Assembly (NCBI RefSeq): GCF_900110955.1
Contig: NZ_FOFR01000012.1
Coordinates: 62,001-126,000, forward strand
Direction of reading: 5' to 3'
From: Lentzea xinjiangensis
GTDB lineage: Bacteria > Actinomycetota > Actinomycetes > Mycobacteriales > Pseudonocardiaceae
DNA length: 64,000 nt
In this document: one piece after another, positions 53,861-64,000 of the stretch
Layout: each line of letters opens with the position of its first letter
How positions within the stretch are numbered: position 1 is the stretch's first letter
Notes under the pieces: model-generated
Database searches by the model: none
The model's input: the letters and a program-made list of their open reading frames with translations, nothing else
What the model was told of the DNA's origin: nothing
Position numbers and translations under genes: made by a program

Positions 53861-53900
53861 GTGGTGTGGGAACGCGGGGCGCGTCGCGTTCCCACACCAC
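53861..53900. repeat. Long perfect hairpin between the mini-gene and the MetE-like gene
   Basis: GTGGTGTGGGAACGCG (53861-53876) pairs perfectly with 53885-53900 across an 8-base loop. No gene ends immediately before it, since the mini-gene already has its own terminator, so it may be a leader structure of the MetE-like gene, an insulator or a protein-binding palindrome. Confidence 0.6.
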
Positions 53901-53981
53901 GTCTGTGGGCGTCTCACTGAGGGCGCCTGCTCGGTCACCGTAAGTGGCCTGGACCACAGGGTCAATGGGTCTAGACCTCTT

Positions 53982-53996
53982 CTGTCCGGCGGACAG
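53982..53996. promoter_or_regulatory. Palindrome just upstream of the MetE-like gene
   Basis: CTGTCCG-G-CGGACAG is a perfect 7-bp inverted repeat, 16 bases before the GTG at 54013. It could be an operator or part of a short leader hairpin. Confidence 0.35.
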
Positions 53997-54012
53997 TGGA
54001 ACAATTCGCCGG

Positions 54013-55014
54013 GTGCGTGGAGCCACTGGAATCGGATCGCTGCCCGGAACCGACATCGACGAGGCGGCGAGGATCGTCGTCGGCGAGCTGCCGGAGCTGC
54101 CGCACGTGCCGGAGCTGCCGGCGCGGGGCGTCGGCGCGGACGTGATCGGCCGCACCGCCGGCCTGCTCGTCGACCTCGCCATCGAGGTCATCACCTCTGG
54201 GTACCGCGTCACCGCGCGGCCCGGCCGTGACCACCGCCGTGCCGTCGACCTGCTGCGCGGCGACCTGGACGCGTTCGACGAGGCGCTGGAGCGCGCCGGC
54301 GCCCAGCCGTCGACGGTGAAGGTCCAGGCGGCGGGACCGTGGACGTTGATGTCGAACATCGAGCTGATGCGCGGCCATCGGGTGCTCACCGATCGCGGCG
54401 CCGTGAAGGAGTTCTCCGAGTCGCTGGCCGAAGGCCTCCGGCAGCACGCCGCCGCGGTCGCGAGGCGCACGGGGGCGAAGGTCGTCGTGCAGCTCGACGA
54501 ACCGGGTCTGCCCGCCGTGCTGGAGGGCCTGCTGCCGACGCCGTCGAAGCTCGGCACGGTGCCCGCCGTGCCCGGACCCGACGCCCGCGCCGTGCTGGCC
54601 ACCGTGATCGGCGCGCTGGAGGGTCACGAGGTCGTCGTGCACTGCTGTGCGCCGCACCCGCCGTTGACGCTGCTGCGCGAGGCCGGTGCCACGGCGGTCG
54701 CGTTCGACGCGACGCTGGTCAAGGGGGCGGAAGCGCTCGACGAGATCGGCGAGGCGTGGGAAGCGGGCACGACGCTCGCGCTGGGCCTGGTGCCGAGCGT
54801 CGATCCGGGTGCGCCGGTGACGCTGAAGGAGATCGGGCAGCGGGCGTTCACGCTGGTCGACCGCCTGGGCTTCCCCCGCTCGATCCTCGCCGAGAAGGCG
54901 CTGCCCACCCCCACGTGCGGGCTGGCGGGCGCGACGTCCACCTGGGTGAAGCGCGCGTTGGGCCTGACCCGCGACCTGTCCTCCGCGTTTGTGGAGCCGC
55001 CGGAGGGCTGGTGA
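54013..55014 (+). CDS. MetE-like (cobalamin-independent methionine synthase C-terminal) protein
   Basis: The 333-residue product has the C-terminal MetE/UROD-like barrel without the duplicated N-terminal domain of full MetE. It starts GATGIGSLPGTDIDEA. Zinc ligands are suggested by VVVHCCAPHPPLTLL at about 215 and by the late PTCGLAG segment, and QLDEPGLPAV at about 165 resembles the folate-site region. It is probably a methyltransferase with a thiol or other acceptor, possibly not homocysteine. The mycobacterial counterpart, recalled as Rv3015c, lies next to ligA; here five genes are inserted between them. GTG 54013 is the chosen start. Confidence 0.82.
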   Translation: MRGATGIGSLPGTDIDEAARIVVGELPELPHVPELPARGVGADVIGRTAGLLVDLAIEVITSGYRVTARPGRDHRRAVDLLRGDLDAFDEALERAGAQPSTVKVQAAGPWTLMSNIELMRGHRVLTDRGAVKEFSESLAEGLRQHAAAVARRTGAKVVVQLDEPGLPAVLEGLLPTPSKLGTVPAVPGPDARAVLATVIGALEGHEVVVHCCAPHPPLTLLREAGATAVAFDATLVKGAEALDEIGEAWEAGTTLALGLVPSVDPGAPVTLKEIGQRAFTLVDRLGFPRSILAEKALPTPTCGLAGATSTWVKRALGLTRDLSSAFVEPPEGW

Positions 55015-55048
55015 TGTCCGGTGGGGGCGGCTAGTCTGCTGCGACCTA

Positions 55049-55065
55049 TTAGGAAACTTTCTTAA
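55049..55065 (+). promoter_or_regulatory. AT-rich palindrome upstream of the GH9 gene
   Basis: TTAGGAAA-C-TTTCTTAA is a near-perfect inverted repeat (one mismatch) in a 25-base AT-rich stretch that contrasts sharply with its surroundings. It lies 40 bases before the ATG of the secreted glucanase. I recall similar AGGAAA/TTTCCT elements before secreted glycosidase genes of actinomycetes, which suggests a shared regulator or leader structure. Confidence 0.5.
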
Positions 55066-55105
55066 CTTAAGGCCACCGCCGCGGCCTGGAACGGGAGTTC
55101 CGAAC

Positions 55106-56959
55106 ATGCGCATCAGACGTGCGGCCCTCGTCGCCGCAGTGCTCACCGGTGTGGTCGCGGCGCCTGCTCAGGCCGCCCCCGCGAGCCACATCAGGCTGGA
55201 CCAGGTCGGTTTCGGCACCGCCGAGGCCAAGCACGCGTACGTGCTCGGCGGCGCCGCGAACACCAGGTTCGCGGTGGTCGACAACCGCGGCCGGACCGTG
55301 CTGACCGGCAGGACGGGCGCCTCCACGGGCTCGTGGAGCGACCGGTTCACCTCGGTGCACCCGATCGACTTCTCGGCGCTGAAGACCACGGGCACCTACC
55401 GGATCAAGGTCGGCGCGGCGACCTCGCCCGCGTTCAGGATCGACTCCCTGGCCAGGCTGTTCTCGCCGGTCGCGCACAACACCGTCGAGTTCTTCCAGGC
55501 GCAGCGCGACGGCGCGGACGTCGTCCCCGGCCGGCTCGGCCGCCGGCCCGCGCACCTCGCCGACCGCGAGGCTTTCGTCTACGAGGAGCCGGTGTTCTCC
55601 GGCGAGGGCGGCGACGAGATCGCGGCGCCCCTGCGGCCCACCGGTGCGAAGGTCGACCTCGAAGGCGGCTGGTTCGACGCCGGCGACTTCGTGAAGTTCA
55701 CCCACGCGTCGTCGTACTCGACCGCGTCGATGCTGCTCGCGTTGCGCGACAGGCACGATGGCGCGCTCTACGAGGAAGCGAAGTTCGGCCTCAGGTGGCT
55801 CGACAAGGCGTGGGATGAGCAGACCGGCACGCTCTACGCGCAGGTCGGCATCGGCACCGGTTCCGAGGAGTTCGGCTTCGTCGGCGACCACGACGTGTGG
55901 CGCCTGCCGGAGGCCGACGACCGGCTCGACGTGCGGCCGGGCGACCGCGAGTACTACCTCAAGCACCGCCCGGTCTTCCGCGCGAACGCCGCCGGCGAGA
56001 AGATCAGCCCGAACCTGGCCGGCCGCGTCGCGGGCTCGTTCGCGCTGGCCGCGCAGATCGAGGCGCGCCACCAGCCGCGCCTCGCCCGCGAGTACCTGGA
56101 GAAGGCCGCCGGGCTCTTCGCGCTCGCCAAGACCGAGGACGTCGGCCGGCTCGTGACGGCGTTCCCGCACGCCTACTACCCGGAACCGTCGTGGACCGAC
56201 GACCTGGAGTTCGGCGCCACCCAGCTCGCCCTGGCCGCGAAGGCGTTGAACGACCCGCGCCACCTCCGGTTCGCCCGCGCCGCGACCCACTGGGCCAAGG
56301 AGTTCCTGGCGACGCGGGACCCCGACACCCTGAACGTCTACAACATCTCCGCACTCGGTCACGCCGACCTCGCGAAGCTGCTGAAGGCGGGGGTCCCCGG
56401 CGCCGAGGTGACCGAGGCGCAGGTCGTGGGCGACCTCCGCCGCCAGTTGCGGCAAGGGGCGGACGCGTCGGAGAGCTCGCCGTTCCGCACCGCCGCCGAC
56501 GTCGGGACCTGGGACGTCGGCTCCCGCACGTTCGGCTTCATCACGACCGCCGCGCTGTACCGGAAGCTGACCGGTGACCGGACCTACGACACCTTCGGCA
56601 CGCAGCAGCGCGGCTTCGCCCTCGGCACGAACGCCTGGGGCACCACGCTGGTCGTCGGTGTCGGCTCGAAGTTCCCCCAGTGCCCGCACCACCAGGCCGC
56701 GAACCTGTCCGGCTCGCCGGACGGCGGCTCGAAGGTGCTGGTCGGTGCCGTGATCAACGGCCCGAACGACGCCTCGCTGTTCGGGGACCTCGGTGAGATG
56801 CCGCCGGGTTCCGTGGCCTGCACCAAGCCCTACACGGTGGAGTTCGACTCCGCGAGGTCCGTGTTCGCCGACGACCTGCGCTCGTGGCCGAGCTCCGAGC
56901 CCGCCATCGACTTCACGGCGACGGGCGTGCTCGGCTTCTCGCTGATCGCCGGCTCCTGA
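55106..56959 (+). CDS. Secreted GH9 family endoglucanase
   Basis: The 617-residue protein has a signal peptide (residues 1-25, cut near AQAA), an N-terminal Ig-like CelD-type domain (about 30-115) and a GH9 (alpha/alpha)6 catalytic domain (about 120-615). The nucleophile/base region is GGWFDAGDFVKF at about 195. The PHHQ segment lies at about 530. The catalytic Glu is in SSEPAIDFTATG near the C-terminus, in place of the usual NE..IDYNA. ATG 55106 has a GGGAG upstream. It is likely a beta-1,4- or mixed-linked glucanase, with no separate carbohydrate-binding module. Confidence 0.9.
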   Translation: MRIRRAALVAAVLTGVVAAPAQAAPASHIRLDQVGFGTAEAKHAYVLGGAANTRFAVVDNRGRTVLTGRTGASTGSWSDRFTSVHPIDFSALKTTGTYRIKVGAATSPAFRIDSLARLFSPVAHNTVEFFQAQRDGADVVPGRLGRRPAHLADREAFVYEEPVFSGEGGDEIAAPLRPTGAKVDLEGGWFDAGDFVKFTHASSYSTASMLLALRDRHDGALYEEAKFGLRWLDKAWDEQTGTLYAQVGIGTGSEEFGFVGDHDVWRLPEADDRLDVRPGDREYYLKHRPVFRANAAGEKISPNLAGRVAGSFALAAQIEARHQPRLAREYLEKAAGLFALAKTEDVGRLVTAFPHAYYPEPSWTDDLEFGATQLALAAKALNDPRHLRFARAATHWAKEFLATRDPDTLNVYNISALGHADLAKLLKAGVPGAEVTEAQVVGDLRRQLRQGADASESSPFRTAADVGTWDVGSRTFGFITTAALYRKLTGDRTYDTFGTQQRGFALGTNAWGTTLVVGVGSKFPQCPHHQAANLSGSPDGGSKVLVGAVINGPNDASLFGDLGEMPPGSVACTKPYTVEFDSARSVFADDLRSWPSSEPAIDFTATGVLGFSLIAGS

Positions 56960-56987
56960 GTGGCGCCTGCGCGGGCCCGGGTGTCCA

Positions 56988-58136
56988 ATGAGGACCGTGC
57001 TCGGGCTCGCGCTGGTGGCTGCGTTGGTGATCGGCGTCGCGCCGGCGCACGCGCTGCCGTCGGACGTGACCTGCCCAGTGCCTGCCACGCACGACCCCGA
57101 GGTGATCCGGACGGTCCTGGCGACGGGTCTGTCGTTGCGCGTCAGCGACAAGGTGCTGCTCGCCGGGTTCGCCGCCGGGTGGGTCGAGTCGCACATGAAC
57201 AACCTGCCCTGCGGCGACCGCGACTCGCTGGGCGTCTTCCAGCAGCGCCCGTCGATGGGCTGGGGCACGCCGGAGCAGATCATGGACGTGCCGCACGCGG
57301 CCCGGCGCTTCTTCGAGCGCGCGGTGGAGGTCGACCGGCCGGACCTGACGCCGGGACTGCTCGCCGACGCGGTGCAGCGGTCGTGTTGCCCGGAGCGCTA
57401 CGACGAGGCCCTGCCGCACGCCTCGTCGCTCCTGCGGCAGGCGTGGCAGGGCGGACCGGAGGTTGTCGGCGGTGTCGTCCACGTGGTCACGGATGGCGAC
57501 GTCTGGGCCGATGGCACGCGGCTGAGCACTTCCGGCGCGTTCGTGGGGCGTCCGTCGGTGGCCGGCCGGTCGGTGTTCGCACGGACTGCCCGCGGCGAGA
57601 TCATGGCGTTGGCCGACGGGGTGTGGCGTCCGGTGGCCTCAGGGGTGGCCGGTGATCCCGAAGCCGTCGTTCGTGCGGACGGGACCGTTTCGCTCTACGT
57701 CGTTCTCGCCGACGGCAGCGTGGCGGAATTGTCGGACCACTCTGCGATGATCGGGATGGGGGCCGATCTCCCCCCAGGGGTCCGGCAGTCGGGATCGATT
57801 CCGCTCAGCCCGCCCGGCTTCGCGGCGGGCAAGCCGTCCGCGGTCGTTCACCCGGACGGGTCCGTGGCGCTGTACGTCAGGTCCGGCACCGCGCTCGTGG
57901 TCCGCGCGGCGGGGGTGTGGCGCGAGGTGGCCCAGGGCCTCGAGGCGTCACCCGAAGCGGTTCTCCGTCCTGACGGGACGGTGGTCGTGCACAGCCTGAT
58001 CGGCGGACGGGTGCACCGCCTGGGTGCGAGGTGGGAACTGGTGGCCGAAGGCCGTTTCGTCGACACGGTGTCGGCACTGCCGGATGGCGCGGTCTACGCG
58101 CGCACGGCCGGCGGTGAGGTGCTCAAAGCCGGTTGA
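56988..58136 (+). CDS. Secreted lysozyme/transglycosylase-like protein with beta-propeller tail
   Basis: The 382-residue product has a signal peptide (cut near AHA, residue 22). An N-terminal domain (about 25-150) contains VLLAGFAAGWVESHMNNLPCGD and SLGVFQQRPSMGWGT, the pattern of soluble lytic transglycosylase-like domains. The Glu of WVESHMNN would be the acid. Cys in TCPVP, PCGD and SCCPERY may form disulfides. The C-terminal part (about 160-382) has propeller-like repeats (VVTDGDVWADGT, SLYVVLADGSVAEL, ALYVRSGTALVV) of the PLL type. It may be an extracellular muramidase with a glycan-binding tail. Confidence 0.75.
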   Translation: MRTVLGLALVAALVIGVAPAHALPSDVTCPVPATHDPEVIRTVLATGLSLRVSDKVLLAGFAAGWVESHMNNLPCGDRDSLGVFQQRPSMGWGTPEQIMDVPHAARRFFERAVEVDRPDLTPGLLADAVQRSCCPERYDEALPHASSLLRQAWQGGPEVVGGVVHVVTDGDVWADGTRLSTSGAFVGRPSVAGRSVFARTARGEIMALADGVWRPVASGVAGDPEAVVRADGTVSLYVVLADGSVAELSDHSAMIGMGADLPPGVRQSGSIPLSPPGFAAGKPSAVVHPDGSVALYVRSGTALVVRAAGVWREVAQGLEASPEAVLRPDGTVVVHSLIGGRVHRLGARWELVAEGRFVDTVSALPDGAVYARTAGGEVLKAG

Positions 58137-58602
58137 AGGGCTCCGCGTACCGGAACGCCCCGCCCGGAACCTCCCCGAACAACCGGGCCTGGAAGTGCGG
58201 CGCCCACTCGGCCACCGGCGGCGTGATCCCGAACTCCGAAGCCGGCCGGAACCCGAACCGCGAGTAGTACCCCGGGTCGCCGAGCAGCACGACGGCCCGT
58301 TCGCCCAGAGCCTCCGCGGCCCCGAGGACCGCGTGCATCAACGCCTTCCCGACGCCACGCCGTTGGTGTGAGGGAAGCACGCTGAGAGGCCCGAGCCCCA
58401 AGGCGGCCACCTGCCCGACGTAGCCGCGCGTGCAGACGACGTGACCCAGCACCTCGTCCGCGACCAGCGACAACTCGGGGATCCACCCCTCGTCCGCACG
58501 CAGTTGGTCGACCAGCTCGGCCTCGAGGCCCCGCGCGAAGGCCAGGTTCGTGACGGTCCGGATGGCGTCGATGTCTGCGGGCGTCTCCCGCCGGATCAGC
58601 AT
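58123..58602 (-). CDS. GNAT N-acetyltransferase (YhbS-like)
   Basis: The 159-residue protein is a GNAT fold enzyme. It begins MLIRRETPADIDAIRTVTN. The acetyl-CoA binding loop is SVLPSHQRRGVGKALMHAVL at about 90 (QRRGVGKAL), followed by VVLLGDPGYYSRFGFRPAS. The product looks complete, ending GGAFRYAEPFNRL. Its acceptor is unknown. The 3' end overlaps the convergent propeller gene by 14 bases. Confidence 0.88.
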   Translation of the reverse strand: MLIRRETPADIDAIRTVTNLAFARGLEAELVDQLRADEGWIPELSLVADEVLGHVVCTRGYVGQVAALGLGPLSVLPSHQRRGVGKALMHAVLGAAEALGERAVVLLGDPGYYSRFGFRPASEFGITPPVAEWAPHFQARLFGEVPGGAFRYAEPFNRL

Positions 58603-58707
58603 GACCGGCACTGTGGCGAACCACGTCGCCGCGCGCCACCCGGTTTCCGCTCCGGACGAATTCGGTGTTCGCTGTGGGGAGATGACGCTCTGCCTGAGGA
58701 GGGTGCG

Positions 58708-59265
58708 TTGATCTTCTTCGAGGATCCCGCGCAGTTCGACACGTGGTTGCACGAGAACGGCAAGACCGAGACCGAGCTGTGGATCAAGTACGCGAAGAAG
58801 GGCTCGGGACTGAAGTCGATCACTTACGACGAGGCGCTGGACATCGCGTTGTGCCACGGGTGGATCGACGGGCTGGTGCGGTCCGTGGACGACACCTACT
58901 ACTCGCAGCGCTGGACGCCGCGCAAGCCGCGCAGCAAGTGGTCCAAGCGCAACTGCGCCAAGGTGGAGAAGCTGGTCGCGGAGGGCAGGATGCTGCCCGC
59001 CGGTCTCGCGGAGGTCGAGAGGGCCAAGGCGGACGGGCGCTGGGACGCCGCCTACGCCGGTCCCGCGACGATCGAGGTGCCGGACGACCTCCAGGAGGCG
59101 CTCAGGGCCAACCCCGCGGCCGCCGCGGTCTTCCAGACGCTGAACAGCCAGAACCGGTACGCCATCCTCCTGCGCGTCCACGACGCGAAGAGGCCGGAGA
59201 CGCGGCGGAAGCGCATCGCGCAGTTCGTCGGCATGCTCGCCGAGGGCCGCAAGCTCTACCCTTGA
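58708..59265 (+). CDS. YdeI/OmdA family protein
   Basis: The 185-residue product matches the YdeI/OmpD-associated family. It has FFEDPAQFDTWLHEN, ELWIKYAKKGSGLKSITYDEA, ALCHGWIDGLVRS and YYSQRWTPRKPRSKWSKRN, then a C-terminal DUF1905-like helical part ending in RRKRIAQFVGMLAEGRK. These proteins are linked to stress or antimicrobial peptide tolerance, with no biochemical role known to me. TTG 58708 is chosen as the start because GAGGAGG stands five bases before it. A product with an unknown upstream start cannot be excluded. Confidence 0.85.
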   Translation: MIFFEDPAQFDTWLHENGKTETELWIKYAKKGSGLKSITYDEALDIALCHGWIDGLVRSVDDTYYSQRWTPRKPRSKWSKRNCAKVEKLVAEGRMLPAGLAEVERAKADGRWDAAYAGPATIEVPDDLQEALRANPAAAAVFQTLNSQNRYAILLRVHDAKRPETRRKRIAQFVGMLAEGRKLYP

Positions 59266-59270
59266 AAATC

Positions 59271-62561
<3,291 letters not shown>

Positions 62562-62605
62562 GCAACCCGGCCCGCGGTCGGGCGTCCACCGGACGGGGTG
62601 CGCGA

Positions 62606-63139
62606 ATGAGACCGGCCGTCGTCCTGCTCCTGGTCCTGACCGCGGTGCTGCCGGCGGCCTCAGCCGCACCGGTGCACCTGCCCGGCCACGACCGGCGAGA
62701 GGTGGAGCAACTGGCGCAGCGCTACCTCCAGCACCGCGCCGACAAGGTCACCGCCGTGGCGCAGACCGCGGGGTTCGGCGTCCCCACGACCGACCGGCTC
62801 GCGGCGGAGCTCCGCACCGACGAAGCGAGGCTGGCCGCCCGCCGCGAGCGCCACGGCGACCTCCCGCACGGCGGCTACTCCCGCGCGGACGTCCGCACGT
62901 CCGTCCGCCGGCTCACCGTCGACCCGGACGGCAGCGTCGTCGCGCACGTGCGCGAGCTGACCTCGTTGTACTTCGTGAAGAGCAACGCCGTGCCGCACAC
63001 GAGCTTCTCGATGTCCCACGTGCTGGTCTTCCAGCGCACCCGTGCCGGCTGGACCCTGGCCGAGGCGACGGTCCCACCCGGTGCGCAGTGCGGGATCCCG
63101 CCGGAGACGCAGTTCTGCGGCCCGGCGTCAGAGCGATGA
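62606..63139 (+). CDS. Secreted protein of unknown function
   Basis: The 177-residue product has a signal peptide (MRPAVVLLLVLTAVLPAASA, cut near residue 20). The mature part has a short helical region with REVEQLAQRYLQHRADKV and a later strand-rich segment (VDPDGSVVAHVRELTSL, SHVLVFQRTRAGW). The end contains two cysteines (GAQCGIP, QFCGP) that may pair. The helix and the DGSVVAHVRE-type strand resemble the N-terminal region of secreted amidase-associated proteins, but no enzyme domain follows. The function is unknown. It overlaps the convergent SWIM gene by 12 bases. Confidence 0.75.
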   Translation: MRPAVVLLLVLTAVLPAASAAPVHLPGHDRREVEQLAQRYLQHRADKVTAVAQTAGFGVPTTDRLAAELRTDEARLAARRERHGDLPHGGYSRADVRTSVRRLTVDPDGSVVAHVRELTSLYFVKSNAVPHTSFSMSHVLVFQRTRAGWTLAEATVPPGAQCGIPPETQFCGPASER

Positions 63140-63553
63140 GATGATCCGCGCCCGCAACTTGAGGTCCCTCGCCGCCTGCTCGTGCAGCAGGTCGCGCAGG
63201 ACCTCGGCGGGCAGGGCTCTCAGCACGTCCTTGAGCTCCACGTCCTCGGCGTCCGGCGGCGGGACCGTCTCGCCGCGGTCCAGCAGCACCAGCCCGACGG
63301 CGACGCAGTGCTTGCAGAAGAACCCCTCCGACCCGTGCGGACAGGTACACGCCCCCACCAGATGCGTGCCGGACCACGACAGCTCCACCGCGTACGCGGC
63401 GTCGTCACCACCACGCACCCGCGCCGCCACGTGCCTGCTGTGCACCCGCAGGGACAGCACGGCGTCGCGGTAGGTCAGGCCGCGCCAGTACGACTTGGTG
63501 CCCGCGCGGTGCAGGAGCAGCTCGGTGGTGAGGGTCGTCGACACGGGGGTCAT
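63128..63553 (-). CDS. SWIM zinc-finger domain protein
   Basis: The 141-residue protein has a SWIM zinc finger with the CxCx(n)CxH pattern in GACTCPHGSEGFFCKHCVAVGL at about 70-90, shown in part as CTCPHGSEGFFCKH. The N-terminal region is VLSLRVHSRHVAARVRGG, and the C-terminal part is helical with ELKDVLRALPAEVLRDLL. Stand-alone SWIM proteins of this size are common in actinomycetes and bind DNA or protein partners of unknown identity. The start is ATG 63553. Confidence 0.88.
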   Translation of the reverse strand: MTPVSTTLTTELLLHRAGTKSYWRGLTYRDAVLSLRVHSRHVAARVRGGDDAAYAVELSWSGTHLVGACTCPHGSEGFFCKHCVAVGLVLLDRGETVPPPDAEDVELKDVLRALPAEVLRDLLHEQAARDLKLRARIISSL

Positions 63554-63657
63554 CCAACCGGGTGACCACAGAAAGGATCAACATGCTCGCGGCGGGCCCA
63601 CCGCAACCCGGTGGAAGCCCGAGGCGCGCGACGTGAGCCGCGCTCGTCGAGGTGGTG

Positions 63658-63690
63658 CGGCGGTGAGCGACAACCGTTCGCCCACCGCCG
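63658..63690 (-). terminator. Terminator of the 74-residue protein gene
   Basis: A 12-bp stem with one mismatch (63658-63669 with 63679-63690, core CGGCGGTG/CACCGCCG) and a 9-base loop lies ten bases past the stop of the gene at 63700-63924, on the minus strand. The surrounding 146-base gap (63554-63699) holds nothing else I can support. Confidence 0.65.
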
Positions 63691-63699
63691 AACCTCGCA

Positions 63700-63924
63700 C
63701 TAGCGGGTGGTCGTCTCCAGGTCGAGCAGCGTCACGGCGGCCCGGAAGTACTTGTTGGTGCCCAGGTCGCGCACCGTCTTTATGTTGAACGCGGCCTTGA
63801 GCTTCTCCGCGTCACCCGCGCTCACGCCCTGGAGCGCGTCGACGGGGGCGTCCAGGATCTCGCTGAGGGGGAGGTTCTCGTACTGCTTGTCGAGGAGCAT
63901 GTCGAGGTTCACGGTGACGGCCAT
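63700..63924 (-). CDS. Conserved-type 74-residue protein
   Basis: The 74-residue product begins AVTVNLDMLLDKQYENLP and has a helix-hairpin-helix-like central part (VDALQGVSAGDAEKLKAAFN, then IKTVRDLGTNKYFRAA). I recall similar short proteins in many actinomycetes, without function. ATG 63924 is preferred because a GGAGG lies ten bases upstream; ATG 63933 would leave almost no spacer. A terminator follows. Confidence 0.8.
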   Translation of the reverse strand: MAVTVNLDMLLDKQYENLPLSEILDAPVDALQGVSAGDAEKLKAAFNIKTVRDLGTNKYFRAAVTLLDLETTTR

Positions 63925-64000
63925 GATCTTCATCCCTCCGGAAGTGGGGCGATCCGGGCCGATTCTGATGGCAGTTGGCGAAGCGCGCACCACGTAACGG

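Noticed and set aside
53703..54602. Long minus-strand frame across the cysteine-rich mini-gene and MetE-like gene
   Set aside because: Low-complexity Arg/Ser/Thr-rich product without start signal. The plus-strand genes have ribosome-binding sites and motifs.

Overview
The window is one contiguous piece of a very GC-rich actinomycete chromosome. Third codon positions are almost all G or C, GTG starts are common, and many genes overlap by ATGA or GTGA. Gene order matches, from memory, the Mycobacterium tuberculosis block Rv3014c-Rv3041c. The order is ABC ATPase, enoyl-CoA hydratase, two methyltransferases, hexapeptide acyltransferase, GT4, GH57, methyltransferase, etfB-etfA, GNAT, PlsC-type acyltransferase, cysteine desulfurase, mnmA, MetE-like protein and ligA. 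The secreted glycosidases, lectins and RHS toxin point to a filamentous genus of the Pseudonocardiaceae (Lentzea, Saccharothrix or a relative). That genus-level placement is inference.

Layout. 0-8.3 kb: glycogen phosphorylase glgP, a small secreted protein, a membrane TPR-like protein, a rhodanese-cysteine dioxygenase pair and glycogen debranching enzyme glgX. A five-copy degenerate tandem repeat lies at 4.7-4.9 kb. 8.4-12.2 kb: ABC ATPase, enoyl-CoA hydratase and two methyltransferases. 12.1-19.3 kb: an insert with a TetR regulator and its probable operators, a small membrane protein, a nucleotidyltransferase, a secreted GH92 alpha-mannosidase, a nucleoside hydrolase and an aldo/keto reductase. 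19.5-25.4 kb: a compact set (hexapeptide acyltransferase, SGNH protein, GT4 glucosyltransferase, GH57, methyltransferase, DegV) resembling the mycobacterial methylglucose lipopolysaccharide genes. 25.7-27.8 kb: a three-gene operon for a polar-type coiled-coil protein, an OmpA-like protein and a single-pass membrane protein.

27.9-31.7 kb: a PEP mutase/isocitrate lyase family enzyme, a 50-residue basic protein, a second DegV and etfB-etfA. 31.8-44.8 kb: an accessory island with two secreted lectin-like proteins and a 3,293-residue RHS toxin. The toxin ends in a Hint domain and a ParB-like effector and is followed at once by a probable immunity gene. 44.9-50.1 kb: the conserved GNAT, acyltransferase, MFS, cysteine desulfurase and mnmA run. 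50.1-53.8 kb: a serine/threonine dehydratase, three membrane proteins and a hotdog thioesterase, then a 21-residue peptide with eight cysteines that has its own ribosome-binding site and terminator. 54.0-62.1 kb: a MetE-like protein and ligA, separated by a GH9 glucanase, a lysozyme-like secreted protein and several small enzymes. 62-64 kb: a GNAT, a secreted protein, a SWIM zinc-finger protein and a conserved 74-residue protein.

The items most worth following up are the eight-cysteine mini-gene (53724-53789), the ParB-like toxin and immunity pair (44.05-44.76 kb), the methylated-polysaccharide-like cluster (19.5-25.4 kb) and the coiled-coil/OmpA/membrane operon (25.7-27.8 kb). No tRNA, rRNA, CRISPR array, transposase or integrase was seen.
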